The translations under genes were made by a program, and so were the position numbers. Of a DNA stretch of 64,000 bases, positions 1 through 11,677 are shown one piece after another. The notes below the pieces were generated by a model, which worked only from the letters and a program-made list of their open reading frames with translations, searched no databases and was not told the DNA's origin. The DNA comes from Panagrolaimus kolymaensis (taxonomy: Eukaryota > Nematoda > Chromadorea > Rhabditida > Panagrolaimidae). Each line of letters opens with the position of its first letter. Position 1 is the stretch's first letter. The DNA is taken from the NCBI GenBank assembly GCA_028622995.1, contig JAJQJQ010000002.1:806001-870000 (forward strand). Reading direction: 5' to 3'.

Positions 1-2850
1 TTTGTAATCCCTTTTTTGTTTTTGAGTTTACTCATCAATGTTTTTTTGGTTATGGGTTTATGGACCAACTAACGACGACTACGACCTGTGGCGACATAGT
101 TTTTTTAACGTCGACTGTCTCATTCTTGGTTCACCATATTTTTTGGAGGATGAGTTTCCGGTTTTTTTTTTGAAGAGTCAATTGACGTTTGTTTCTTTTT
201 TAAATGGCTTCTGGTTTTTCTTTTCTTGGACCTCACACAGAACAATGGGAATGAGTGTATATTGTTAAACTGACATGAGTATGTGTGTTGTTGAGGGTTT
301 TGAGTGAGAAGTAAAAAGTGCGACGATGAAGAAGTCTTTTGAAGTGGTTGTAAAAAAACGTGTAAAAAAATTGTTTATTTATTATTGTAAAAATATAGTA
401 AAGATAAATTAAAACAGCTGAGATTAGATTTGTGATTATACTAATATGATTTTAATAATATTTTGTAATTTTTAACTACTCTCTTTTTATTATTCCGGAA
501 TTTAAAAGTATATTTATTTATTTACCTCAACTCGCTCGCTCCCTAATTGAATTAGTAAACTTTCGTAAGATAAAATTTGTTTTTCAATATAAAACGGATC
601 ATCAAAATCTGGTCATCGTCTTTCCTCCCTCTTTTTTTTGACCTCATTGACTGACCATTTTTATTCTTTAATGATGGATCATCAAATTTGCTGGCGTTAA
701 TGTTGTCTTTTTTTTGTGCTTTATTTTCCCTTTGATTTTTTTAAATTTCTTTGAAACAAAACATTTGATCAATTTTATTTTTAATGGAAAAGGATGCCTG
801 CCATTTGCTATGTATGTTTCAATGTTTTATGCACAAAAAGCAAAAAGGTAAACGACGAAGACCACCATTGCCATAAACCAAAAAAAGACAAGAGGGAAAT
901 CTACGAAAAAAAGAGGGATGGAGGAAGGAGATTTAATGAGTTGCGAACACATGTTTTAAAAATGAACTAAATTTATTCAGTTTAAAAATTGAGTCATCTT
1001 TAAAAGTTAAAAATAAAGAGAAAAATAAAATAAATGCGAAACTCTTTTTTTTTTTTGAAGCTATTTGGAAGCCAAAAAAATGACCATCGTCCACTAGAAG
1101 AAGCAGCTTTGTCTGCTAAGAAGAGAATACAAAAAATATTATATATATATTTTTTCTTTTGTTTTGTTTGTTAAAGAAAAATTCCCAAAAGGGAAATTTT
1201 TTCAATTTTATTTTTTGACCATTAATTTTTTTGTTGCCTATCAAAAAAATATATAGCCAAATCCAAAAGATTAACTTTTTTTGCTCCTTCTGATGATGAT
1301 GGCTCACAAAAACTTTTCATCTGACTTTTTTGTGACTTTTAATTCGATACTAAAAATGACAGCATCCCATTTTCTGACACCCAATATATTTTTTGTTATT
1401 AGAAAAAAATGTTAGGCAGCTTTTCTTCTTTCTCCTCCTTCCATTTATCATATTTTAATCTCAATTTTTTATTTGAATATATTTTTTTATTGCCCTTTTA
1501 TGAAAAACAAATTTATTACTTTTTATTTATTCCTTTTCAAAAAATAACTTATTTTTAGCAAATTTTACAATCGCTCACTTTTTTTTTAAATCTGGCAAAT
1601 GCTAGTTCGAATCATGACTAAATTGAGAGTGACCAAAAATTAACAATATTTTGCCACTTTTTGGTTACTGTCTTTTTGCTTCAAAATAAATTTTTGAACT
1701 CCTTATTAGTTAATTCAATTAGCAACTTTTATTTGATGAAATTTTAACTCTTTCATCCATAATTCGGCGGCTTGCTTCTTATGTATACTTGTTGCAAATT
1801 TCAATAAAAAAAATTTATTTAAATTTGGCCCACATTTTTTTATTCAACAGTTTTTGAGAAAAGAGAAAGCGAATGTCCATCGAAAGAAAAGAAAAAAGTG
1901 AAAAAGCTTCTCAAAGATGTTAGATGAAAAGAAACGGAGCCTCCTTCTTCGTAACCTGAGCTTTCACCCAATTTTAAACATTTGCTTTCTTCTTTCATTG
2001 ATGGAAAAAAAAAATTTCCATGTTTTCAAGTACCTTTCAAATGCATGTTTGATTTATTTATTTATTTATTTTTACTTTCTATTGGCTTCAATCCTGGAAG
2101 TAAATAAAATTGTTATACTAAATTTTAGAATCTAAAATAAAAAAGTAATCAAAAATTTAATAATATTGTTAAAATTAGATTACTTTCATAATTTTCATAA
2201 TTAAAACGATAGTTACCTTAAAATATTTTTTATTGCCCCACGCTTTTTACTATCCTCTTTTTTTACATTATACTTTTTTAACCTTTAGCCGCCAAGCATT
2301 TTTTTTTACTAAAAAAAAAGTTTTATTTAAAAAAATTTCCATAAAATTTATTTTACGACAATAGAAGAAACGAAAATTTTATTATTTCGCGCCTAAAAAA
2401 AGGGTTATTATCAAAGCTGTAAATCATTTATAAATGTGTTGAAGAAAAAAAAATTTTTCCAAGTTTGATTTTAAAAATATAATAATAATTTTTTTTGTGA
2501 AAAGAAAATGATTTATTGAGTTTATCGTGGGATGAAATAAAAAAAAATTAGAGGATTCGCAGCAGCAGGGTTGCGTCGAATTTTAGCACTCATTTTTATT
2601 CCTTATTCTTCATCCCCTTCTTCTGTCAACACAGCACACTTTTTAGAAATTTATTTATTTTTGCAATAATAATTTTAGTTTTCTGAAAATCGTGATAAGG
2701 ATAAATATAGTACTTTGTTTTACATTTATGACGTGAGATACCGTAAACTTGTATCGAGGAAAATATTTGCCAGTGATGCTTTTTTACAATTTATTGCGCG
2801 ATTTTTGTTGCTATCATTATTTTTTTACAAAATCACAAAAACTTTATATT
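1..2850. other. Gene-free AT-rich stretch
   Basis: No convincing coding exon is visible on either strand. The short open frames here are low-complexity (Phe/Lys/Asn-rich, from poly-T and poly-A runs) and have no splice partners or recognisable motifs. A 5' flanking and promoter role for the carboxypeptidase gene downstream is possible for the last few hundred bases. Confidence 0.6.
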
Positions 2851-2860
2851 TTTTTTGCAG
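2851..2860 (+). promoter_or_regulatory. Probable trans-splice acceptor of the carboxypeptidase gene
   Basis: A T-run ending in TTTTTTGCAG lies 29 bases before the ATG at 2890, with no coding exon upstream. In nematodes this is the typical arrangement of a spliced-leader acceptor. It could also be a 3' splice site of a 5'UTR intron. Confidence 0.4.
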
Positions 2861-2889
2861 TTTTATAAGTCTTTCAATGAATATACAAA

Positions 2890-5800
2890 ATGGATGATGA
2901 CGACATTGAATGTTATTCTCCTCCACCACCCATGAAACCTTTAACCCGGACTCCATTAATTCCTCGACGATTTCCATATCCCGAAGAATATTCCATCCTC
3001 AATGACGATGATGAAAGTATCGATTCATCAAAATCTTTACTGCGATCATCAAATCAAAGAGAATACTTACGTCAAAGTATTTATGATCCGTTGCCACATT
3101 CTATTCACAATCATCAACATCATCAGCATGATTCATCCTCACTTTTACATTCCTTAAATCGTGCAGAAAATAAATTAACTTCATCAGGGCTTTATTCGTC
3201 ATCCATAATTGTAAATAATAATAATAATAATCAGCCAAGGCATTCTCCATCACCACCGTCTCCAAGAGCCATGTTTCATTCGACTCACGCTTATTTTAAT
3301 AGCAGCAGCGACCATAATCAAAAAGTTTGTAAAATTTTGGAAGAATCTGCAAAATCTAAAGGATTTTTAATTAAATTTCTTTTTGCTGTTGTATTTATTT
3401 TAATTTTAATTATTACTGCAATAATTATAAGTGGAATTGGATTTGTTATTAACGGTAATCATAAATGTGGAATTGATGAAGGCGAAGATGTCAATGATGG
3501 TGGCAAAGAAATGGAAAGATTGAAAAAGCTTTCACCTTATGATGAACCTTTATGGAATCAAGTTGAACAGGTTAGTTTAGTCCAAACTTGTTTGGTGAAA
3601 ATCGTTATTTATAATCGATTTTTTCCCCAAAATCTTTGCTAAAAAGAAAACATTAAAAAAATTTCGATCAACTTCGATAGCTTTATTTGTTCGCAAATTT
3701 GATAAAAATAGAACTTTTTAGCAAGAAGCTTTAAGCAGCCATTTAATGAGTTTATTCGATCCTCAAAGAATCCGTCAAAATCTTCGTTGGCTTTCAAAAG
3801 ATATTCATGTTGCAGGAACTGAAGAACAGCTTGCTTTAATGGATCGATTGCAACAGGAAGTAATCACTTGATTTCAAATAATTTTAAGAGTTAATAAAAA
3901 AATTATAGTATGAAAATTTGGGGTTTGATGTAACACCATATGAATATGAAGTCCTCCTAAATTATCCTGATTACCAACGCCCTAATTCTATTCATTTATG
4001 GGATGGAATAGATTGGGAAGAAATTTCAGATGGTAAAGCTCATTTTAATGCCCATGAAAAATTAGGTGATGAATATTTTGATGAAAGAAGCAAAATTTGG
4101 TGGAATGCATACGCAAATAATGGCACAGCTATTGGAAATATTGTTTATGCCAATTATGGAACCGAAGAAGATTATATGGATCTTGAAAAGGTTAGAATAC
4201 AGTAGCTAGAAGAAAATAATGTTAGAAGTAAATATTTTTTTAGCAAAATATTAGTCTTCGAGGAAAGATTGCTCTTGTTCGATATGGAGGTGTATTTCGT
4301 GGAGACAAAGCCCAGGGAGCGGAGAAACGAGGAGCAAGTGGAGTAATTATTTATAGTGATCCAGCGGATTATGCAATGAATGGAAATGCGGTTAGTCATT
4401 AAATTTCTTTGAATTAATGATTTCCTTATTTATTGGTGAAAGTTCGCTTAAAACATCTCTCACTTTTTCAGACATTTCCCGATCAAATTTGGCTTCCAAA
4501 ATCTGCAGCTCAACGTGGAACTCTTCTTCGAACGGTTGGAGATCCTCAAACTCCCATCTTTCCAAGCAAAGAATACACTTTTCGAGAATTTACAGAAGAA
4601 GATTTAAGAAATAAAGGAATTCTTCCAACTATCCCTGTCATGCCAATAGGATATGAAGATGCAGAAAAAATAATGAAAGCTTTAAATGGGCCTGAAGCTC
4701 TTGTAAGTTTCAAGCCATTCATTAAAATCATAGGTAAATCTAAAAAAAGTTTTAGTGGGCACGTTGGAGAGGTTCCATGCCAGTCACCTATCGATTAACA
4801 GGAACAGCATTATTTCGATTGGATGTTCGATCATTTTCACAAAAGAGAAAAATTAAAAATATTGTTGCAATTTTTCGTGGATCAGAAGAACCTGATCGTT
4901 TTGTGGCTTTAACGAATCACGTGGATGCATGGGTGAAAGGTGCCATAGACCCGAATTCAGGAACAGCTACACAATTAGAAATTGCTCGAGTTGTTAAAGA
5001 GGCTCATGATTATACAGGATGGAGGCCGAGACGAAGTTTAGCATTTTGTCTTTTTGATGCAGAAGAATTTGGATTAATTGGATCAACAGAAGTAAGTTTT
5101 TTCACCACAAAACAAAAAATCCATTTACCTCGAATATTTTTTATTTTAGTTTGTTGAAGAAATGCTTCGCCCACTTCAAGCTAGAGCAGTGACAATAATA
5201 AATGTTGATAATATAAATGGCAATTCAACATTATCAGTTAAAGCTGTACCACTTCTTTATCGAGCCATTGTAAAAGCTGCCGGTAAAATAGGCCACCCAA
5301 ATCCATCTGAAATTTCCAATGGTCGTCCAACCCTTCTTGATTCATGGAGATTTTATTCACCTAAAGGTCCATTACCTGGTGACAAAAGTGTTCCATCCAT
5401 CGGTCTGCCATCATCTGGAAGTGATCATCAAAGATTTATCATTTATGCCGGCATTCCAGTGGCAGATATAAGAATAGAATCAGCTCCAATTTATACTTAT
5501 ATGCTTTATCATACCATGTATGAAATTCCATGGACCGTAGAAAATTTCTTGGATCCAAGTGGCGAAGTTCTAACTTCAATGGGAAAGCTATGGCTTGAAC
5601 TTTCATTTTCACTTTCAAATAATTTGATTATTCCATTTGGAGTTGATGATTATGGTTTATTTCTTGGTGAACAATTTAAAAAGCTTAAAACTCATTTAAT
5701 CTATCGTGGAATTGATTCGATTATGGGTGAAAATACATTTTTACCTCTTATGAAAAATCTTGGAAAGTCCATCACTGATTTCCATCAATTCTCTCGAGCA

Positions 5801-6154
5801 TTTCAACAAATTATTCAAATGGCAAATTCAGGTGATCGTTCGCTAACTTTAAAACAAACAGAAATGATTAATTCTCGATTGATGGGAATTGAGAGAGCTT
5901 TCATTCTTGATTATGGTATTTATCCAGAAAGGTCGTTTCAAAGGCATTCAATTTTTTCCATTATCGAAAATGACGATGTTAGCTCAGGTGGCGGCGGCTG
6001 TTTTGCTTTAATTTTGGATCCTGTTTCACATTTATTGATCGCTGAAACTCAAGCACAGAAAGTTTATTGGTTAAATAATGTTAAAATGGGTTTCACTCGT
6101 TTGCAATATACAATTGAAAGTGCAACACAATTTCTTCAAATTGACGGGTTTTAA
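2890..6154 (+). CDS. Glutamate carboxypeptidase II / NAALADase-like M28 zinc peptidase
   Basis: Seven exons: 2890-3570, 3722-3859, 3909-4190, 4244-4390, 4472-4702, 4756-5091, 5150-6154, all joined in phase 0; 939 aa. A long cytoplasmic N-terminus of about 157 residues precedes one membrane span (about 161-187), so it is a type II protein. A protease-associated domain (about 350-420) is followed by the M28 peptidase domain and a TfR-type dimerisation domain. The two-zinc ligand set of GCPII appears complete: H548 (NHVDAW), D558 (AIDP), E596/E597 (DAEEFG), D625 (INVD) and H726 (LYHTMYE). Known family members cleave C-terminal glutamate from N-acetyl-aspartyl-glutamate or folylpoly-glutamate outside the cell; activity here is inferred. 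C. elegans has several paralogues (gcp genes), so I do not choose one. The cytoplasmic tail is longer than the roughly 20 residues of human GCPII. Confidence 0.93.
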
Positions 6155-6578
6155 TTAATTTAAATTCTTTTTATGGTATTAAGCTTACAAACACATGGAA
6201 ATGGATCTTTTAAGGTTACCATAGCCTCGTGATTTAACATGCTACAATGTAAAGTTTCTACCTTTAATCAAAATAACTCTGTTTTTATAGTAGTAATAAC
6301 TTGATGATCTCAAAAAAAATTAATGAATAAATCTCTGTTTTATATGTAACGGTAAAATGCGCTAATAAACGCATTTTAAAAATCCTTTAAATTATTAAAA
6401 TTAACAAAAAGCTGCATCAAAAGTAAATCACAAAAACACAAGTTAAAATTTTCGTAATTATTTTTACATATATTAATTAAAAAGACAATAATACGAAGAA
6501 ATAAATATTAAATAATAGGTAATTAAAATTAGAGCAAGAGATATTTAAGCATCATTAGCGAGCAAAAGTATCAAGAGG
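6155..6578. other. Convergent intergenic spacer
   Basis: Lies between the stop codons of two convergent genes. It holds AATAAA-like polyadenylation signals (for example near 6325) and AT-rich sequence; no gene seen. Confidence 0.6.
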
Positions 6579-9500
6579 TTATGGCGATGCCTAAAAAACA
6601 GAGAATAAAAACAAGCTTAAATGTTAATAAACACAAACCTTAGCTTCAAACCAAGTGTCGAAAACAGGATTTTCTGAAAAGTAACCGCAATCTCTACCAG
6701 AGTCACAACGTGGAACAGAACCAACATCAGCACAAAAGACTTTATTCTGAAATATATTTATAATTTATAAAAGTATAAAAAATATGCAAGTCATCTGTTA
6801 TCGATTTCTCTTAAAAATATTCCTAAAAAAACTTACAGTTGGTTTTCCATTTCTGTCCATTTGCAAATAAACCAAACCACAGCCTTTGCATCCTTTTGCT
6901 TTAGAAGATTGACCCGGAAGAACAAATTCATCACCTTCGCCATAGCAAACACGACAAGCCTTTTCACATTTCTTACAACCATCAGTACCTGAAGAATAAA
7001 ATCCACCAGGACAATCGGAACTTGCACAAGCGAGCATATTGGTTATATCAATTTTTCTGTCTTTACAAGCCAAGACGGTTTGACCACTTTTTTTGCAAGT
7101 AAAAGGTGTTTGGTCGGAGCATGTTTCTTTACAAACTGAATTACACTTGAGGCATTGTTTCTCTCCATCGCGATCGAGTTCATAAAAACCGTTACTTGTA
7201 TCACAACTTGGTTGGCATTCAGCAAAATATTCCTTGTTGAAGTCTTCAAAAGATCTAATTGGTTTGTTTGGATCAGCACATTTAACACATCGTTCATAGT
7301 AATAAGCTAAACCATCTACACAGCCACCATCATAGGTAATTTTCTGTCCAACTCGAGTTATTGTGAGACCATTGTTTGATACTTCTTCAACAGGTTTTCC
7401 AGAAATACCTTGTTTGATATGAGTAAAAATATTATCATCACGAGGTGGAATATAAAGCGGATTGTACTTAACGGTGATGGTTCCTTCGCGGATAAAAAGA
7501 AGACGTTGCAAATCTAAAGTTCGTAAATCACTATTGTAGCGAACTTTAACAGGAACATATTCAGGTGGAGGCTTTTTTCCTTCAACAACTGATCTTTTTT
7601 GTTCAAGTAGACCATCAATAGGCTTTTCAATGACCAACAAGTTGCGGAACAAATCAGCGAACCAATAACCTTCAGTATTTTCAACTCGAATATTTCCATA
7701 GAGACCAGTTGCATAAGTGAGCATTCCCATAGAATCAGGAGTTAAACGAGCGCTGAAAATTTATTTTAATTATTGATTAGACCAATACGTGAACAAATAT
7801 CACTAAAATATAAAATACGTACTTATCATAAGGATAACCAACTGAGAATTGATCAACTTGAATACTACCATAAATATGTCGACATTTCTTTTTAAACACT
7901 GGATTGTTTTTATAGTCGTCACCTTCGAGCTTTACTAAATCTTGAAAAGACTTAAAGTCATAATCTTTGATTTCAGTAATTGCTGGATAAATGTTGAGGA
8001 TAGTGAAGAAGGACAATGAATTCAATGGAAGAACACAGCCTATAAATGATTATAAACGCGTTGATTCAAATTAATTGTTTAAAAAAAGTTACCAATGCCA
8101 CAATCATCTTTGAAATCATCATGCTCGGAATCATAAGTCATACGACAAGGTTTACAAGTGTTTATACCAGGCCAATATTTCACAAATAATGGATCAAGAC
8201 GTTCTCTATCATTGAGTTTATCAGCAAAGTTTTGAATTGGATCAAATTCCATACCAGGAGGACATTCATAGCCACAAGTTTTATCATTGTTATAAGAAAA
8301 CATGTAATCTAAAAATGAATAATGAGAATCAAGCTACGTTAAATCTAAACTTACCAGGGCAAGTTTGAGCACCAGGAAGACAAATTTGAGTTCCAGCAAT
8401 AGTTTTACCACGGCATTCCTCTTTGCAAACTTTATCACTCCAATCCAAAAATAAGCCATCTTCACAATAAAAACATTTGCCACCGAGTCCATGCTTATCA
8501 ATACCTTCGATACAACCACCCCAGCATTTTTTAGGGCAACACCAAGCGGACCCAGCTTTTTCATTCAGTGCAAGACAGAAAACAGAACTGCTACATCCGT
8601 TTATACACCCTTTCCTTGTTCCTAAAAAAGTATGTAGTAAACTAGGAAAAAATCATTTAGTACAGAAATGATTAAGAAATTTGGTAAAAAATCAAAACAT
8701 ACTTGGTTGACAAACGTCTGTGCCATCAGATGTTTTAGCAGCACACTTATTGCAATCTTTACAATCAGCACTAGCGTTAAAGGTGAGACATTTAGAGAAT
8801 GATACATCGGGATCAAAAACACGAACAAGATCATTGATATTTGTTGAAGAAGCATTATCAAAGAATTCTCTGAAATTCAATCTAGCGATCTTTTCACTTT
8901 CATGAGGTTTCCAAAGACAAGCATTTGGTGTTGAATTGAAGCCAATTAGACCATTCTTGATGTCTAAAAAACAAATTTATATGTGAAATTTAAAAAAACG
9001 TTTAATTATAAAACTTACATCGAAGATTAGGCATATAAAGATAGTCACCCTCGAATTTATCCACAAAGATAGCATATTCTTTGTTACAATTGGCATCAGT
9101 TGTTTTACAACTCCATTCATTTGGATATTTGAAAAGTTCATTACCGTATACCATAAGCAAGTTTTCAAAGTTGAGATTAGCTTGAACATCATAAATGTAG
9201 ATGAAACCAGTAACAATTTTGATATCCTTGATTGCTTTGTTTATACGACCAATTTCAAATGGCAATTCAAGCTGATGAGGGATGATCAAGTTGCCAACGA
9301 TGATTTCACAGCCAATCAGATGATTGTACAGTTGATCCCAATAAGCTTCCAGAAATTGTTTCTTCTGTTTAATTTCTTTAAGATACTTATCATAGTCACT
9401 ATGAAAAAGCAAAGGTTTGGTGCCTTTACATACAACAGCTGAAAAGAAAGAAAATTAATGTATAGTTAGTTAAATTGATAAACAAAAAGAAAGTTCAAAT

Positions 9501-9654
9501 ATGGGAAATTTCCTATATTTTAGAACAGCAAATAATCCCAAAAAAATATTTAATAAAATAACTTACGTCCATCTTTATAAACAGGTTCATCACCATAAAC
9601 ACCGAGAGCCAAACATGCAAGAAGAAAAAGATGAGCGCAAAGGCGCAACAACAT
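6579..9654 (-). CDS. Secreted EGF/insulin-receptor-like ectodomain protein without kinase
   Basis: Nine exons on the minus strand: 9567-9654, 9019-9438, 8703-8963, 8355-8621, 8093-8308, 7823-8039, 6837-7752, 6639-6746, 6579-6590; 834 aa. It opens with a clear signal peptide (Leu/Ala-rich, ending near ALGVYG). The order is that of an EGF-receptor ectodomain: first receptor L domain (residues about 31-205, including GCEIIVGNL and an NLRY/NG turn), a furin-like Cys-rich block (CCPKKCWGGC echoes the EGFR-family CWG motif), a second L-like domain, then a second Cys-rich block ending in CRVCYGEG and CKGCG. There is no transmembrane segment and no tyrosine kinase. Nematodes have many L-domain proteins (irld family); this one is unusual in keeping two Cys-rich regions. 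A role as ligand trap or decoy is only an inference. The terminal exon codes just three residues, so the 3' end is the least certain part. Confidence 0.8.
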
Positions 9655-11667
9655 TTTTGAAAAAGTTCAAAACGTTGAAATGAAGTTTCTTGAATGACGA
9701 GAATTTGAAGATGAGCTTGATGAAAACATTCATGTCAAGACCAAAAAAAATTCATGCAAATTTTTTGTAAATATGTGAAACTTGAAAAATAGAGTTGGAT
9801 TTTTGAAGTGTTTGAAAAAAAAATTGCCGCGAGTAATATGGCTTTCATTTGCCTAAAATTTTATAAAGCTAATTCTCTTTTTTTACGATTGTGGAGAGGG
9901 AGTTTATGTATCAGAAGGATTACACAAAATACATTTTATGGTCAAAAGCTTATTGAAAGTAGCTGAAAAATGGAAATTATGGAATCATTATTATTTTACA
10001 AATCCTTGATCATAGCTACATAATTTAAATCATATATTTTTTGGTTGGTGTCATTCATCGTTTAGTTTTTTGTAATTCATTTTAAAAAGGTGTTTACTAG
10101 CATGTTTTGTTTATTGAAAAATGACAACTTTTAACAAGCAAAGTGTGTCTTCTTTTTATTTAGAAATCATCCAAAGCGAAATCTTTATTTTTATGAATTC
10201 AACCACTTTGTTCGATTTCTTCAACACAATGTTGTGACCTCATAAAAACTACAGTATTTTTTTTATGCGGAGATAATTGTCCATAATTTTTTTTTTGTAA
10301 ACTTATTATCCTTTTTTTTGCAATTGTCATCAACATGGTTTTATTTCATTCTCTCTGCCGTCGATCATTATTCCCCCGAAGGTAGTGGATATGTTACCTC
10401 AGAGGATTAACGGTTCAATTGAACGTGGCACGACAAGATGTACCCAATCGGCTCTAAGGCCATATTTTAACACATCGCTTTCGACTTTCCCGCTTATTTT
10501 TCGCGCGCTTATTTTTCGTTGATAATCGTGGCTCTAATAAAGAACATTAATGACGAATATTAAAATTTGAAAGGATAAGAAGAAATAAAACCTTTATTTA
10601 AATTTTTGAGATAAGAAAACATTAATAATACCAGTATTGAGAGGGAAAAAACAATTTAAAATAAAAAACTAATGGATTAATTGAAAACTCGATTGATGAT
10701 GTTTATAGCTTTTAGGAAAATAGGTTGGACCAGAAAAATGGGAATTTATGCAAATTTTAGATAAATTAATGATTAGCCCATTATATTAGTTATCCTATTT
10801 CTATCCAATGGAATCCCCACAGGCATTTATTGACCAACCGATGCGAGGAATAAAAGAAAAAGTTTAGAACAGAAACATAAACTAAACCAAGATTTATGAA
10901 AGAACTCTAAATCTATGTTAATTTTCTAAATCCCTTAAGCAAAATATATATTCAAGCTTTAAACTTTTTTGGATTTGGTATAATCAATAGCCCATAACGA
11001 GGTATTTTCATTTGCTCATAAAAAAATGCACAAAAAAGTATCTTTATCAACCTTTTTAGTGTTTTTAATTTAGTACTATTATTTTTTTATTATGGTTTCT
11101 AGTGTTATTCCATTACTTTACTTACAATTAAAGTCATAAACAAAACCTAAACTAATCAAAGAGTTCGTTGCCTAAGTTAAACATTCCATAAAAATTAACA
11201 TTAGTATTTTTAAAAAGCTTCCTAATTCATATCTTTTTATGTTTTAAGGTTTCTATGTTAGTCTATTTACTTACCCAAAAACCTTGAATAATAGTTTATA
11301 TCCTAAGCTTATGTTTTTTGGGTTCTGCAGGGCTTTCTTTATTGAAAATCCCTTTGATTTTTGCCCGCCCAAAATAAAGTGTGAAAATTGCCCTGAGACA
11401 CGATTGGGTACATCTTGTCATGCAATCCAATTGAAAGCTTAATGCAAAATTTGTAATTGAAGAGAGACTCCTGAAAATAATTGAAGGCATCATTTTTTTT
11501 ATAAATAAAATAATCGAGCAGCAGCACATTTCTCCAAAAAAATAATCAATTGCCTTTTTTCCCGCTTTATTTTTTCTCAGCCATTTTTGCTCTTTATTGA
11601 AAAATTTTATAAATCGATCTTGATTGTAACAAAAAATATCTGCGGATTTTTTAATTAACTAATCTTT
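9655..11667. other. Divergent intergenic region with an inverted repeat pair
   Basis: About 2 kb between the start of the ectodomain gene (minus) and the next plus-strand gene. No coding exon seen. It contains an inverted pair of GC-richer segments (see the repeat at 10431-11420). The proximal several hundred bases on each side should hold both promoters. Confidence 0.55.
10431..11420. repeat. Inverted pair of a dispersed repeat
   Basis: Bases 10432-10450 (GACAAGATGTACCCAATCG) reappear as an exact reverse complement at 11401-11419. Similarity decays outward on both sides (a TTCAATTG match further out, TCTxAGG on the inner side), giving arms of roughly 45-60 bases about 950 bases apart. The flanking DNA is AT-rich, so the core stands out. 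It may be the ends of an old non-autonomous transposon or two inverted copies of one repeat; no target-site duplication was found. Confidence 0.45.
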
Positions 11668-11677
11668 ATCTTTTAAG
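11668..11677 (+). promoter_or_regulatory. Possible trans-splice acceptor abutting the ATG
   Basis: TCTTTTAAG directly precedes the ATG at 11678, which would give a zero-length leader after trans-splicing. The acceptor is weaker than most (AAG rather than CAG or TAG). Confidence 0.3.

Noticed and set aside
2715..2897. 60-aa open frame overlapping the carboxypeptidase start
   Set aside because: Spans the T-rich acceptor and is in a different frame; low-complexity.
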